A stretch of DNA of 32,897 nucleotides from assembly GCA_030037755.1 (NCBI GenBank), contig JASHQD010000424.1, forward strand, positions 1 to 32,897, read 5' to 3'. Made by a program: the position numbers and the translations under genes. Origin of the DNA: Terriglobia bacterium (lineage in GTDB: Bacteria; Acidobacteriota; Terriglobia; UBA7540). Shown here piece after piece: positions 1 through 7,566 of this stretch. Within the stretch, counting starts at the first letter, position 1. Each line of letters starts with the position of its first letter. The notes under the pieces were generated by a model, which was given only the letters and a program-made list of their open reading frames with translations, did not search any database and had not been told where the DNA came from.

Positions 1-124
1 GATCCGTGATTCCCAATTGCGCCGCTGCCGCTCGCTGCGTCAAGTGTCCCTTCTTTACCTCATGCAACACCTTCAATCGGTCCCGCTCTCTCGTGCTTAA
101 CACCAGCATCTCCTGTTCGCTCAT
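1..124 (-). CDS. Transposase N-terminus (ISNCY-like), cut by window edge
   Basis: The first 41 codons of a gene that runs off the left edge. It starts at an ATG on the minus strand at 124 and reads MSEQEMLVLSTRERDRL, followed by a predicted helix-turn-helix around TQRAAAAQLGIT. This resembles the N-terminal DNA-binding segment of ISNCY-family transposases, which carry an HTH before the catalytic integrase-like core. The core is outside the window, so intactness cannot be judged. The start lies just inside tandem repeats at 145-192 that look like an IS terminus, which supports the mobile-element reading. Family assignment is from recalled similarity of this short segment only. Confidence 0.6.
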   Translation of the reverse strand, partial: MSEQEMLVLSTRERDRLKVLHEVKKGHLTQRAAAAQLGITD

Positions 125-144
125 CCGGCCAGTCTGCCGGTTTC

Positions 145-192
145 AAACAGGAACTTTCTACTTTGCTGAAAGAGGAACTTCTCACTTTGCTG
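145..192. repeat. Two tandem 24-nt repeats at the IS end
   Basis: Units 145-168 and 169-192 are head-to-tail and match at 20 of 24 positions. Both contain AGGAACTT and end in ACTTTGCTG. The likely role is as multiple transposase-binding sites at the IS terminus. Confidence 0.75.
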
Positions 193-313
193 CGACACTG
201 TCGCGCGTAACCTCGCCGATTGATGCTCAGTCGTGGTAATCTTCGCTCGGGTGGCAAATCGCGCCGTCCCAGGCAGGTTGCACATTGCGTGCGGTTCCGG
301 ATTCGGAGTGTCT

Positions 314-790
314 GTGAGCTGCGAAAAACAAAGTCCGCCGGAATTGCCGGGCTGCCAGGAAGCGAACGGCCCGCTCGACTTCCAGCTGAGAATACTGAGC
401 GACCCGCGGCTGCTGGCGGTCGTGAGGTGCACGGTCGCGGAGTTTGCAGCCGTGTCCGGTTTCAAGGAAGATCAGTGCCGCTCGATCACACTGGCCGTCG
501 ACGAGGCGCTGAGCAACATCATCCGCCACGCTTACAACAATCGGCGCGACCAGGAAATTGAGATGAGATTGCACGCGGACATCGGCTGCCTGGAGTTCAC
601 TTTCGTCGACCGCGGCGAACCTTTAGATCGTTCCAAGTATTGCGCCCAGCCCCTGGACGCGGTGGCCCTGGGCGGACGGGGCACTCACCTGATCCGGCAG
701 ATCATGGACGAGGTGGTTTATGAGCGCGTGTCCGAAGGAAACAGGCTGCGCTTGAAAAAGTACTTGCCCCCAGCGAGGCTCACGCCTTGA
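314..790 (+). CDS. RsbW-like anti-sigma/serine kinase (HATPase_c_2)
   Basis: A 158-residue GHKL-fold ATP-binding protein of the RsbW/SpoIIAB type. Such proteins phosphorylate a serine on a STAS-domain partner and otherwise sequester a target. Visible motifs are the N-box DEALSNIIRHAY (about residues 63-74), a G1-like FVDRGEP (97-103) and the glycine-rich lid GGRGTHLI (120-127). I chose the GTG at 314 because GGAG lies at 305-308. An in-frame ATG at 233 would add 27 residues with no family resemblance, and GTG at 308 is also possible. The stop at 788-790 is followed 35 bases later by the STAS gene, its expected substrate. No sigma factor is encoded nearby, so the regulated target may be something else. 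Family call is firm; target is unknown. Confidence 0.85.
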   Translation: MSCEKQSPPELPGCQEANGPLDFQLRILSDPRLLAVVRCTVAEFAAVSGFKEDQCRSITLAVDEALSNIIRHAYNNRRDQEIEMRLHADIGCLEFTFVDRGEPLDRSKYCAQPLDAVALGGRGTHLIRQIMDEVVYERVSEGNRLRLKKYLPPARLTP

Positions 791-825
791 CTCACTTGTT
801 AGACGATAAGCGAGACGCAACCCCC

Positions 826-1152
826 ATGAAAATCTCCACGCGCGAGTTGAACGGCACCACCATTGTGGATGTAACCGGCGAGATCGATATGAGTACCTCG
901 CCCGGTTTTCGCACGGCGTTGCTGGAGTCGCTGAAGAAGACGCCCCGTTTGGCGGTAAACCTGACAAACGTGCGATACGTCGACAGCTCCGGAATTGCTT
1001 CCCTGGTCGAGGTGCTGAAAGCGGCGCGCATCAGCGACAAACGCCTGGTTCTGTTTGGGTTGAATGAGCCGGTCCAGGAGGTTCTGCAACTGACCCGGCT
1101 GACAAAGATCTTTGAGATTCGGAAGACCGAAAAAGAGGCGCTGGAAGTGTGA
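826..1152 (+). CDS. STAS-domain anti-sigma antagonist (RsbV/MlaB-like)
   Basis: A 108-residue single STAS domain. The segment YVDSSGIASLVEVLKAA carries the DSSG motif (residues 53-56), where SpoIIAA/RsbV proteins are serine-phosphorylated. It lies between a kinase gene and a transporter permease gene. In the Mla lipid transporter, MlaB is also a stand-alone STAS protein that binds the ATPase MlaF and has a threonine in this loop. The protein therefore has two plausible roles: RsbV-like switch, or MlaB subunit, or both. The ATG at 826 gives the usual family N-terminus (MKISTRELNG). A TTG at 787 overlapping the upstream stop would add 13 unsupported residues. Domain is certain; role is inferred. 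Confidence 0.88.
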   Translation: MKISTRELNGTTIVDVTGEIDMSTSPGFRTALLESLKKTPRLAVNLTNVRYVDSSGIASLVEVLKAARISDKRLVLFGLNEPVQEVLQLTRLTKIFEIRKTEKEALEV

Positions 1153-1219
1153 AGTGCCAGGGATGGGCGCTCCAAAAGAGGCGACGGTCGAAGGATGAAC
1201 GGACGCTGCAGGAAGGTTC

Positions 1220-2038
1220 ATGTTGAAGACGCAGGATAAGGTCACCGCGCTACCGGCTCGAGTCGGGCTTGAGACGCTAAAGGGTCTAGCCTACCTCGGG
1301 GGATTGGCGCGGCTCACCGGCGAGTCCGCGTACTTGACCCTTGCGAGCCCTCTCAAGGGGCAACGACTGCGGGCGCAACGCGCCTTTCACCAGGCGATGG
1401 ACGTCGGCGTGGGGGCAGTGCCGATCGTTTCCCTCATCAGTTTCTTCGTGGGCCTCATCATCGCGCTGCAGAGCGCGTATGAACTGCGGCGTCTTGGGGC
1501 CATTGAATTCGTGGCCAATGCGGTAGCGATCTCGATCATACGCGAGTTGGGCCCGCTGATCACCGCTATCATCGTAATCGGCCGGTCGGGTTCGGCCTTC
1601 GCGGCTGAAATCGGAACCATGAAGGTCACCGAAGAAGTCGATGCGCTCAAGACAATGGCCATCAGCCCGGTGGCATTCCTGGTGGCGCCCAAGTTCCTGG
1701 CGATGCTGGTGATGGTGCCGTGCCTGACCATCTGGGCTGACGCCATGGGGGTTCTGGGCGGCTGCCTCTTCGGTGTGACAGGAGCCGATTTCACGGTGTT
1801 GTCGTATCTCCAGGCCACACGCGACGCCCTGGTTCTGCACGATATCTCCACGGGCCTGGTGAAGAGCGCCCTGTTTGCGGTCGTCATCACCGCGGTCGGT
1901 TGCCATGAAGGATTCTCAACCGGTGCCGGCGCCGAGGAAGTTGGTCACTCCACTACGGAGGCAGTCGTGAAGTCGATTTTCATGGTGATCGCGGTCGATC
2001 TGGTGTTTACGGCTCTTTTTTACCTCACCAACGGCTAA
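1220..2038 (+). CDS. mlaE: MlaE-family lipid ABC transporter permease
   Basis: A 272-residue inner-membrane permease of the MlaE/YrbE family, which passes phospholipid between the inner membrane and a periplasmic MCE protein. Several hydrophobic segments are visible, including IVSLISFFVGLIIALQ. The family-typical central region is ELGPLITAIIVIGRSGSAFA followed by a conserved acidic stretch (GTMKVTEEVDAL). The C-terminus (VVKSIFMVIAVDLVFTALFY) is a final membrane segment. A ribosome site GGAAGG (1211-1216) sits four bases before the ATG. It is separated from its ATPase gene by about 880 bases of apparently non-coding DNA, where related operons usually have the two genes adjacent. Length is typical for the family. 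Confidence 0.93.
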   Translation: MLKTQDKVTALPARVGLETLKGLAYLGGLARLTGESAYLTLASPLKGQRLRAQRAFHQAMDVGVGAVPIVSLISFFVGLIIALQSAYELRRLGAIEFVANAVAISIIRELGPLITAIIVIGRSGSAFAAEIGTMKVTEEVDALKTMAISPVAFLVAPKFLAMLVMVPCLTIWADAMGVLGGCLFGVTGADFTVLSYLQATRDALVLHDISTGLVKSALFAVVITAVGCHEGFSTGAGAEEVGHSTTEAVVKSIFMVIAVDLVFTALFYLTNG

Positions 2039-2877
2039 GGCCGAAATGCCGGGTGGGATCCCCTTTGCCGAGTCGGAACACAACCTCTCCTGGGTATTTG
2101 TTACTCGTTTTCTTCTAAGCGGCTGAAAATACGGAGCAAATAAATTTTCTCACTTTTGTCACTTTTCCCCACTGTCTCAAATTTCGAGTGCACACTATCG
2201 GGTGGCTGTGGAGTCGATGGTCAAAAGCTGGCGGGAGCCGCTCGCCAGGAAGCAAGGAGCCGGAGGTTTGAACCCGCGACGGCTCGCGCGCGACAGCCTG
2301 CACCAGCGTCCGACGAGACCCGCCGGCAGCAGGCAGAGCCTATATTGAGAGCCCAGGTCATGATTCAAGCGCGAATCTCCGGGATTGTTCGAGGCGAGCC
2401 GTCAAGAGGACGAAAGCACCATCACTTGCTCTCCGTTTATCTCCATGGAGCCTCCCTGCCCCAAGTCGCGCGCCAAGCGCGCCTGAAAGCCACTCATCGC
2501 CATCGCTCTATGTCTTTGGAAGGACAGCGTTTACGCCAGGAGATCGATCTTGAGCGGAGAGCGATCGCCTCCCCGCTGCGGACGTTGCAGATACGGCTTC
2601 ATACGGAGCCTCTTGCGCGAGGCTATAACAATCGGGGAAAGGACGTCAACAAGGCAAAAAAGATCTTAGAAAAAGGGCCGCCAAAGCCACTAAGCCATTT
2701 AGAATCAGCACGGGTCTGCAAAAAATCGTCAAAAAAGGCCTCGCCAAAGCCACTCGCGGCGCGGAGGCCGCGGGGACGACGAGCCACACTAACTGCCTTT
2801 AATACAATTCGATGCTGTGATGTATACGATCCAGTCGCAGCAACGATGAAATCTGCCAAAGCCATTATTTCGGCCTT
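2037..2877. repeat. 11-bp inverted repeats bracketing the mlaE-mlaF gap
   Basis: AAGGCCGAAAT at 2037-2047 is matched exactly by its reverse complement ATTTCGGCCTT at 2867-2877. The left arm overlaps the mlaE stop codon, and the right arm lies 43 bases before mlaF. The arms sit almost at the two edges of the gap, as the tips of an old insertion might. Chance cannot be excluded. Confidence 0.45.
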
Positions 2878-2920
2878 GCGAGTCCTCCTACTCGGGATAA
2901 GATGATGGGGGAGCAGTTCG
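2039..2920. other. Non-coding interval splitting mlaE from mlaF
   Basis: No convincing gene. A 249-codon open frame on the plus strand (2156-2905) has low-complexity, Arg-rich composition and no recognisable domain, so I treat it as spurious or as a decayed element. The left part is AT-rich with direct repeats TCACTTTT at 2150-2157 and 2159-2166. The right part has three copies of GCCAAAGCCA(C/T)T at 2680, 2743 and 2855. The interval looks like a remnant of inserted or repeat-derived sequence. A promoter for mlaF could lie here, but I cannot identify one. Confidence 0.5.
2670..2866. repeat. Three copies of a GCCAAAGCCA(C/T)T repeat
   Basis: Copies begin at 2680, 2743 and 2855. The first two share a longer block, with an A-rich run and GGCC just upstream. 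On the other strand this reads like the 'TGGCTTTGGCGGCC' type of dispersed intergenic repeat I recall from some acidobacterial and related genomes. That last point is memory, not a search. Confidence 0.45.
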
Positions 2921-3745
2921 ATGAGCGAGCCTCTTACCGCGCCCGGACAACCGGCCATCTCCGTCGTGAACCTGCGGGTAAGCTACGGCGAGCGGGAGGT
3001 TCTGCACGGCATAACCTTCGAGGTGCAGCGCGGAGAGACTCTGGTGATACTGGGCGGCTCCGGTTCGGGCAAGAGCACATTGCTGCGGACGCTGGTGGGG
3101 CTCGAGAAACCGAGCAGCGGCGAGGTGTGGATCGAGGGTGTGAACATCGCCCAGGCTCCCGAACGCCAATTGGACGAGATCCGAAAGAAGATGGGCGTCT
3201 CTTTCCAGGGCGGCGCTCTTTTCGGTTCCATGACCGTGGGCGACAACGTGGCGCTGCCCTTGCGCGAACACACCCAGCTCGAAGAATCGACGATCGAAAT
3301 CATGGTGCGGATCAAGCTGGAGCAGGTCGGCTTGGCCAGCTTCGAGGATTTCATGCCCTCGCAGCTGAGTGGTGGGATGAAGAAGCGGGCCGCAGTCGCT
3401 CGCGCGCTGGCGATGGACCCCGAGATCCTGTTCTTTGACGAGCCTTCCGCCGGCCTCGACCCGATCATCGCGGCGGGAATTGACGACCTGATTCTCGAGC
3501 TGAAGAAGGCCTACACCATTTCCATCATCGTCGTCACACACGAACTGGCCAGCGCCTTCCTGATCGCGGACCGCATGCTCCTGATCGACCGCGGGAACAT
3601 CATCGCCGCCGGCACGAAGGCGGAACTGGCGACGAGCACCAACCCGCACGTGAGACAATTTCTCGACCGCGTTCCCGAGCCTCAGGTGGAGGACGAGCTC
3701 AATTATTTGCAGATGTTGACGGGGGACCGGAAGGCGGCAGAATAG
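2921..3745 (+). CDS. mlaF: MlaF-family lipid ABC transporter ATPase
   Basis: A 274-residue cytoplasmic ATPase that drives the MlaE permease. All nucleotide-binding motifs are intact: Walker A GGSGSGKST (45-53), Q-loop Gln96, signature LSGGMKKR (149-156), Walker B ILFFDE with catalytic Glu174, D-loop SAGLDP, and switch His207. A GGGGGAG ribosome site (2907-2913) precedes the ATG by seven bases. In E. coli MlaF binds the STAS protein MlaB; here a STAS gene lies upstream of mlaE in the same operon. The mlaD gene follows after 117 bases. The C-terminal tail past residue 250 is slightly extended, as in many MlaF proteins. Confidence 0.95.
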   Translation: MSEPLTAPGQPAISVVNLRVSYGEREVLHGITFEVQRGETLVILGGSGSGKSTLLRTLVGLEKPSSGEVWIEGVNIAQAPERQLDEIRKKMGVSFQGGALFGSMTVGDNVALPLREHTQLEESTIEIMVRIKLEQVGLASFEDFMPSQLSGGMKKRAAVARALAMDPEILFFDEPSAGLDPIIAAGIDDLILELKKAYTISIIVVTHELASAFLIADRMLLIDRGNIIAAGTKAELATSTNPHVRQFLDRVPEPQVEDELNYLQMLTGDRKAAE

Positions 3746-3862
3746 TGGTCTTCCGAGAATTTGAGGCTTTCGGCTGGGTTTCGAGCAGATGATGAACAAA
3801 TTGATCCATGTCGAAGGGCTTTTCTTATCGCCTTGTAAGGACGCGGGACCGGGAGAATGCGT

Positions 3863-4825
3863 ATGAATTCGCGTGGCGAGCAGGTGTGGGTGGGGTTGTT
3901 TGTACTGGTCGCCACCGCTCTGCTGGTTGCGAGCGTGCTCTTTGTCACCGGGGCTTTCAGCCGCGGGAATATACCACATCGGACGTACGTCAACTTCGCG
4001 GGCGGCCTCGAGCCGGGCGCCGCGGTCCGGTTCGGGGGCATGAAGGCCGGCGCGGTCCGTGCGGTCCATGTGGACCCGCAAGACTCCACGCGGATCGAAG
4101 TCGATTTCGACGTGGCCCGCGACATTCCATTGAAGAGCGACAGCGTAGCCAAGATCACGAGCCTCGGGCCGCTCGGCGACAACTATCTGGAACTCAGCAC
4201 CGGCACGCGCGGGGCGCGCCCGGCGGAGCCGGGCAGCGTGTTGAATTCGGCGCAGTCGTTGAGCTTCGGCGACCTTGGCGATATGGTCGGCAGCCTCCAG
4301 CCGATGGTCCAGCAAACGCTCGAGAAGCTGAACGATCGGCTCGACGAGCTGCAAGTAACGGTGGCCCGCGCCAATGACCTGCTGAACGACCGCAACCGGG
4401 CCAACATCGGCGGGTCGCTGGCCAATGTCAACGGCATGCTCGCTGAGGACCGGCCCAAAGTCTCCGCCACTCTGAACAACGTGCAGTCCGCGAGCGAGCG
4501 CCTCACGCCGCTCCTCGACGATTTGAAGAAGACGATGGCGCAAGCCAACGACGTTCTGGGACACATCGACGCGGTTGTGGTTGAGGACCGTCCGGACTTG
4601 AAGGCTTCGCTCGTGGAACTGCGCCAGACGCTGGCTACGGCATCGTCGGTCATGGATCAGCTCAACCGGACCCTTGACTACAACGCCGACAACATCGACG
4701 AGACCCTGGCCAACATCCGGGTGACGACCCAGCACCTCAAAGATCTGACGGCGACTTTAAAGCGGCGGCCTTACACGCTGATCCGCGCCGACAAATCCCC
4801 CGAGCGTAAGCCGGGAGAGCAATAG
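3863..4825 (+). CDS. mlaD: MlaD-family MCE lipid-binding protein
   Basis: A 320-residue protein anchored in the inner membrane by one N-terminal helix (VGLFVLVATALLVASVLFVT). A single MCE domain follows, from about HRTYVNFAGGLEPG to NYLELSTG, including the hallmark VRFGGMKAGAV. The rest is a long helical, periplasmic segment rich in Leu, Asn and Asp that may extend the lipid path towards the outer membrane. Two ATGs compete at 3857 and 3863; GGGAG at 3851-3855 is correctly spaced only for the second. The lipoprotein gene follows after 17 bases. It is longer than E. coli MlaD, closer to MCE proteins with extended C-terminal helices. Confidence 0.92.
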   Translation: MNSRGEQVWVGLFVLVATALLVASVLFVTGAFSRGNIPHRTYVNFAGGLEPGAAVRFGGMKAGAVRAVHVDPQDSTRIEVDFDVARDIPLKSDSVAKITSLGPLGDNYLELSTGTRGARPAEPGSVLNSAQSLSFGDLGDMVGSLQPMVQQTLEKLNDRLDELQVTVARANDLLNDRNRANIGGSLANVNGMLAEDRPKVSATLNNVQSASERLTPLLDDLKKTMAQANDVLGHIDAVVVEDRPDLKASLVELRQTLATASSVMDQLNRTLDYNADNIDETLANIRVTTQHLKDLTATLKRRPYTLIRADKSPERKPGEQ

Positions 4826-4842
4826 GAAGGGCAACTGCGTTC

Positions 4843-5454
4843 ATGCGCCGAACGATACTCCTCATCCCGATCCTGTTCGCGACGGTGACGCTGGCCTCCT
4901 GCGGCAGCGGGCGCCCCATCCACTACTACACCGTCGATCTTCCGGCGGGGCCGGAGCCTACAGCAAGAGTCTATCCGGTTACCCTGCTGATCGGTCACAT
5001 CGGCGGACCCGAAATCCTGATGGACCAACCCATCGCCTATCGCGTCGGTCCGAATGAGATCGGCACGTATCAGTATCACCTTTGGGATGCGGCGCCGGTG
5101 CAAATGCTGAAAACCAGCCTGCTTCGCCGGCTTCGTGCTTCGGGCAAATATCAATCGGTGGCTGAGCTCGGCAGTTCGGCCCAGGGCGAATACGTGCTGC
5201 ACGGCAGGCTGTACGATTTCGAGGAGGTTGATGCCGGCGGCATGTCCGGGCTGGTGTCCATGGAGTTCGAACTGGATGACCGCAAGGATCGCAAGATGGT
5301 CTGGAACCACTTTTACTCCCACAGCGAGCCCGTTCAAGGCAAGACCATCGCCGATGTGGTCGCGGCGCTCGACCGCAATCTCCGGCAAGGCCTCGATGAG
5401 GTTGTCTCCGGTCTCGACGGGTACTTCGCCGCCAACTTGCACGCCGAGCCCTGA
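4843..5454 (+). CDS. ABC-transport auxiliary lipoprotein (PqiC/YmbA-like)
   Basis: A 203-residue lipoprotein. The N-terminus is MRRTILLIPILFATVTLASC with a lipobox LASC, so it should be acylated at Cys19 or Cys20 and exported. The body fits the ABC-type transport auxiliary family: IHYYTVD near the start, a middle segment beginning ILMDQPIAYRVGPNE, and a C-terminal ADVVAALDRNLRQGLDEVVSGL. Such proteins (PqiC, YmbA) work at the outer membrane with MCE transporters. AGGAAGG at 4826-4832 is a good ribosome site. The gene lies directly downstream of mlaD, which supports a job as outer-membrane partner. No mlaC or mlaA is seen in the window. Confidence 0.85.
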   Translation: MRRTILLIPILFATVTLASCGSGRPIHYYTVDLPAGPEPTARVYPVTLLIGHIGGPEILMDQPIAYRVGPNEIGTYQYHLWDAAPVQMLKTSLLRRLRASGKYQSVAELGSSAQGEYVLHGRLYDFEEVDAGGMSGLVSMEFELDDRKDRKMVWNHFYSHSEPVQGKTIADVVAALDRNLRQGLDEVVSGLDGYFAANLHAEP

Positions 5455-5502
5455 ATCAGCGCGCATTCGGCGGTCATCACAATAAGGGAGGGTTCGGTTT
5501 CG

Positions 5503-6270
5503 ATGAGTGCCGGGAGCGAGCGGCTGGCGTGCTTCGAGTTGTGGGGCGGAAACCGCGACGCAGATCATCTGGTGGAGTTGCCGGGCCTGGCCGGATGGGT
5601 TTACTCGGCGCCGTTCGATCCTGGTTCGGGCGGAGGAGACGTTCACTACATTTCCGTGTGCAGCCGGGGCCTGATTTCACGCATCGTCGTGGCCGATGTA
5701 GCAGGCCACGGCAGCGACGCCAGCCGGATCGCACAAAACCTGCGCTCCGTTCTGCAGCGCCACACGAACAACCGGGATCAGTCCGCGCTGATGCGGGAAT
5801 TGAATCAGGCTTTTGTTCCCAGAGCTGTCAGGAGCCAGTATGCCACCGCCGCGGTGTTCAGCTTCTACGTAGAAACGGCGGAATTGGTCTTCAGTAACGC
5901 GGGTCATCCCCCGGCGCTCTGGTACCGGGTGAAAGAGGATTCCTGGGAATTGCTGGAGGACGATACGGCGTTCGCGGTAGAGATCGAAGGATTGCCCCTG
6001 GGCCTGATCCCGGGGACCAGTTACTCACAGACCGGCGTCCGGCTGGGCGTGGGAGATGCGCTGGTTCTTTACACGGACGGGATCACGGAAGCGATGGATT
6101 CCTCGGGCGCCGAGTTGGGCCACACGGGACTGCTAAAACTGGCACGGGGCCTGGAGGTTGGGGCCCCGGCTGACATGGCTCGGGAGCTGATTGCTGGAGT
6201 GAGGCGCTTCACCGGGAACACACGACCCCGGGACGACGAGACTTTGGTTGTCCTCCAGCACGTTGTTTAG
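5503..6270 (+). CDS. PP2C-type SpoIIE/RsbU serine phosphatase
   Basis: A 255-residue stand-alone PP2C_SIG phosphatase, the class that dephosphorylates STAS anti-sigma antagonists. The metal-binding acidic residues are all present: GGGD (Asp46), VADVAGHG (Asp65), LYTDGITEA (Asp192) and RDDET (Asp244-245). SNAGHPPALW is also typical. There is no sensor domain before the catalytic domain, unlike most RsbU proteins (a short N-terminal stretch of about 30 residues only). It is the last gene on this strand before a convergent operon, 48 bases after the lipoprotein gene, with AGGGAGG upstream. With the kinase and STAS genes at the other end it completes a partner-switching set around the lipid transporter. 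Confidence 0.88.
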   Translation: MSAGSERLACFELWGGNRDADHLVELPGLAGWVYSAPFDPGSGGGDVHYISVCSRGLISRIVVADVAGHGSDASRIAQNLRSVLQRHTNNRDQSALMRELNQAFVPRAVRSQYATAAVFSFYVETAELVFSNAGHPPALWYRVKEDSWELLEDDTAFAVEIEGLPLGLIPGTSYSQTGVRLGVGDALVLYTDGITEAMDSSGAELGHTGLLKLARGLEVGAPADMARELIAGVRRFTGNTRPRDDETLVVLQHVV

Positions 6271-6305
6271 AGGTGGACGGCTTTTGCGTCGCCGTGTTAT
6301 GGGAC

Positions 6306-7565
6306 CTACTTCACCTTGACATCGGGTTCCACGGACATGCCGGGCCGCAGAAGATGCTCGGGGTCCTGGCCCTTGTCGAATGTGATCTTCACCGGGATGC
6401 GCTCCACCACCTTGACGTAGTTTCCGGTGGCGTTCTCGGGCGGCAGCAGGCTGTAAAGGGCGCCTGTAGCGCCGCCGATGTTGAGAACGTGACCGTCGTA
6501 GTCGCGTCGATAGGTGTCAACGTGGATCTTCACCGGCTGGCCGGGCCTCATATAGGTCAACTGCGTTTCCTTAAAGTCGGCCGTCACCCAGATGTTCTGG
6601 CTGTCGAGGGGGACGATGGTCATCATTTGCTGGCCCGGCGAGACGTTCTGGCCCGGCTGGACGCTTCGCTGTCCGACGATTCCGCTCACGGGCGCCAGCA
6701 CGGTGGTGTATTGCAGGTTGAGCTGAGCCTGCTCGAGCGCCGCCTGCGCCTGTTCCGCTTGCGCCTGTGCGGCCTCCGCCCGCGACCTTTGCACGGAGAT
6801 TTGTTGCGGACGCGTCTCGGCGTAGGTCAGGTTGGCTTGCGCCTGGGACACGCGGGTCCGCGCCCCGGTCACGGTCTGCTCCGCCGCGGCCGCCGACGAT
6901 CGGGCGGCTTCGACACCGGCGGCTGTGGCCTTCTGAGAGTCCACTGCCTGAGTGTAGATCTGCTGGGCGATTTCGTCCTTGGCTGCCAGCGGCTTGTAGC
7001 GGCTGACGTCGTCCTGCGCCTTCAGGTCGTTCGCTTCGGCCTGCCGCAGCGTGGCCTGCGCCGACTCAAACTGCGCCTGGGCCGCCGCCAGGGCGGCCTG
7101 CGCGTTGTCAACATCCGCCTGGGCTGACGAGAGCTGGCTCGAAGTGTTGACCGAAGTCAACGGCACGCCGACCCGCGCCGCCTCCGAGGTGGACTTCAGA
7201 TTGGCGAGAGTGGCCTTGGCGTTGGCGACGGCCACGTTATAGTCCTTGGGATCGAGCTGCGCCAGCACGGTGCCCGCCTGCACGAACTGGTTGTTGTCCA
7301 CCGTCACGCGAACCACGTAGCCCGGCACGCGGGAGCTGACGGGGTAGATGTAGCCGTCGATCTCCGCATCGTCGGTGGACTCGTAGGACTCGATGTAACG
7401 ATACAGCGGGATCGCGGCCGCCACCAGGATCAGCCCGATGACGAGGAAAATGATCAGGCGGCGCGTCTTCCTGCGCTGCGGAGTGGATCGCGGGCCGCCT
7501 GGTCCTGTGCTGCCGATGCCCGGCCGTGCGCCCTGCTCGGGAGTTTCCGTCGCTGTAGTGGCCAT
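6306..7565 (-). CDS. emrA: EmrA/HlyD-family membrane fusion protein
   Basis: A 419-residue periplasmic adaptor for tripartite drug efflux. It has a cytoplasmic N-tail, one membrane helix (about 37-55, LIIFLVIGLILVAAAIPLY), a first lipoyl half (DDAEIDGYIYPVSSRVPGYV), a long Ala/Gln-rich coiled-coil hairpin (about 140-290), a second lipoyl half and a beta-barrel region (NIWVTADFKETQL). ATG at 7565 is preceded by GGAG at about nine bases. An upstream extension to 7715 lies inside the tolC gene and has no family match. Only one base separates it from the upstream TolC stop, so translation is probably coupled. Last gene of the pump operon. Confidence 0.92.
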   Translation of the reverse strand: MATTATETPEQGARPGIGSTGPGGPRSTPQRRKTRRLIIFLVIGLILVAAAIPLYRYIESYESTDDAEIDGYIYPVSSRVPGYVVRVTVDNNQFVQAGTVLAQLDPKDYNVAVANAKATLANLKSTSEAARVGVPLTSVNTSSQLSSAQADVDNAQAALAAAQAQFESAQATLRQAEANDLKAQDDVSRYKPLAAKDEIAQQIYTQAVDSQKATAAGVEAARSSAAAAEQTVTGARTRVSQAQANLTYAETRPQQISVQRSRAEAAQAQAEQAQAALEQAQLNLQYTTVLAPVSGIVGQRSVQPGQNVSPGQQMMTIVPLDSQNIWVTADFKETQLTYMRPGQPVKIHVDTYRRDYDGHVLNIGGATGALYSLLPPENATGNYVKVVERIPVKITFDKGQDPEHLLRPGMSVEPDVKVK

Positions 7566-7566
7566 T

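Larger units (their letters stand above)
1..204 (-). mobile_element. End of an ISNCY-like insertion sequence
   Basis: The segment holds the 5' end of a transposase gene, a short untranslated stretch, two tandem 24-nt repeats, and at its outer edge a palindrome GCGACACTGTCGC (192-204). This order (transposase start, repeated binding sites, tip) is what an IS terminus looks like. The exact tip and target duplication cannot be fixed because the other end is not in the window. The element abuts the kinase gene starting near 314. Confidence 0.5.

Noticed and set aside
2250-2290. tRNA fragment (GGTTTGAACCC-like string)
   Set aside because: No acceptor stem, D arm or anticodon arm could be built around it.
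2156-2905. Long plus-strand frame between mlaE and mlaF as a real gene
   Set aside because: 249 codons but no ribosome site, no domain, Arg-rich low-order composition, and it spans repeat copies; more likely non-coding or a decayed element.
6273-7127. Plus-strand 284-codon frame opposite the EmrA gene
   Set aside because: Composition is Leu/Gly/Arg-biased and it is fully antisense to a well-supported gene; a typical shadow frame in GC-rich DNA.
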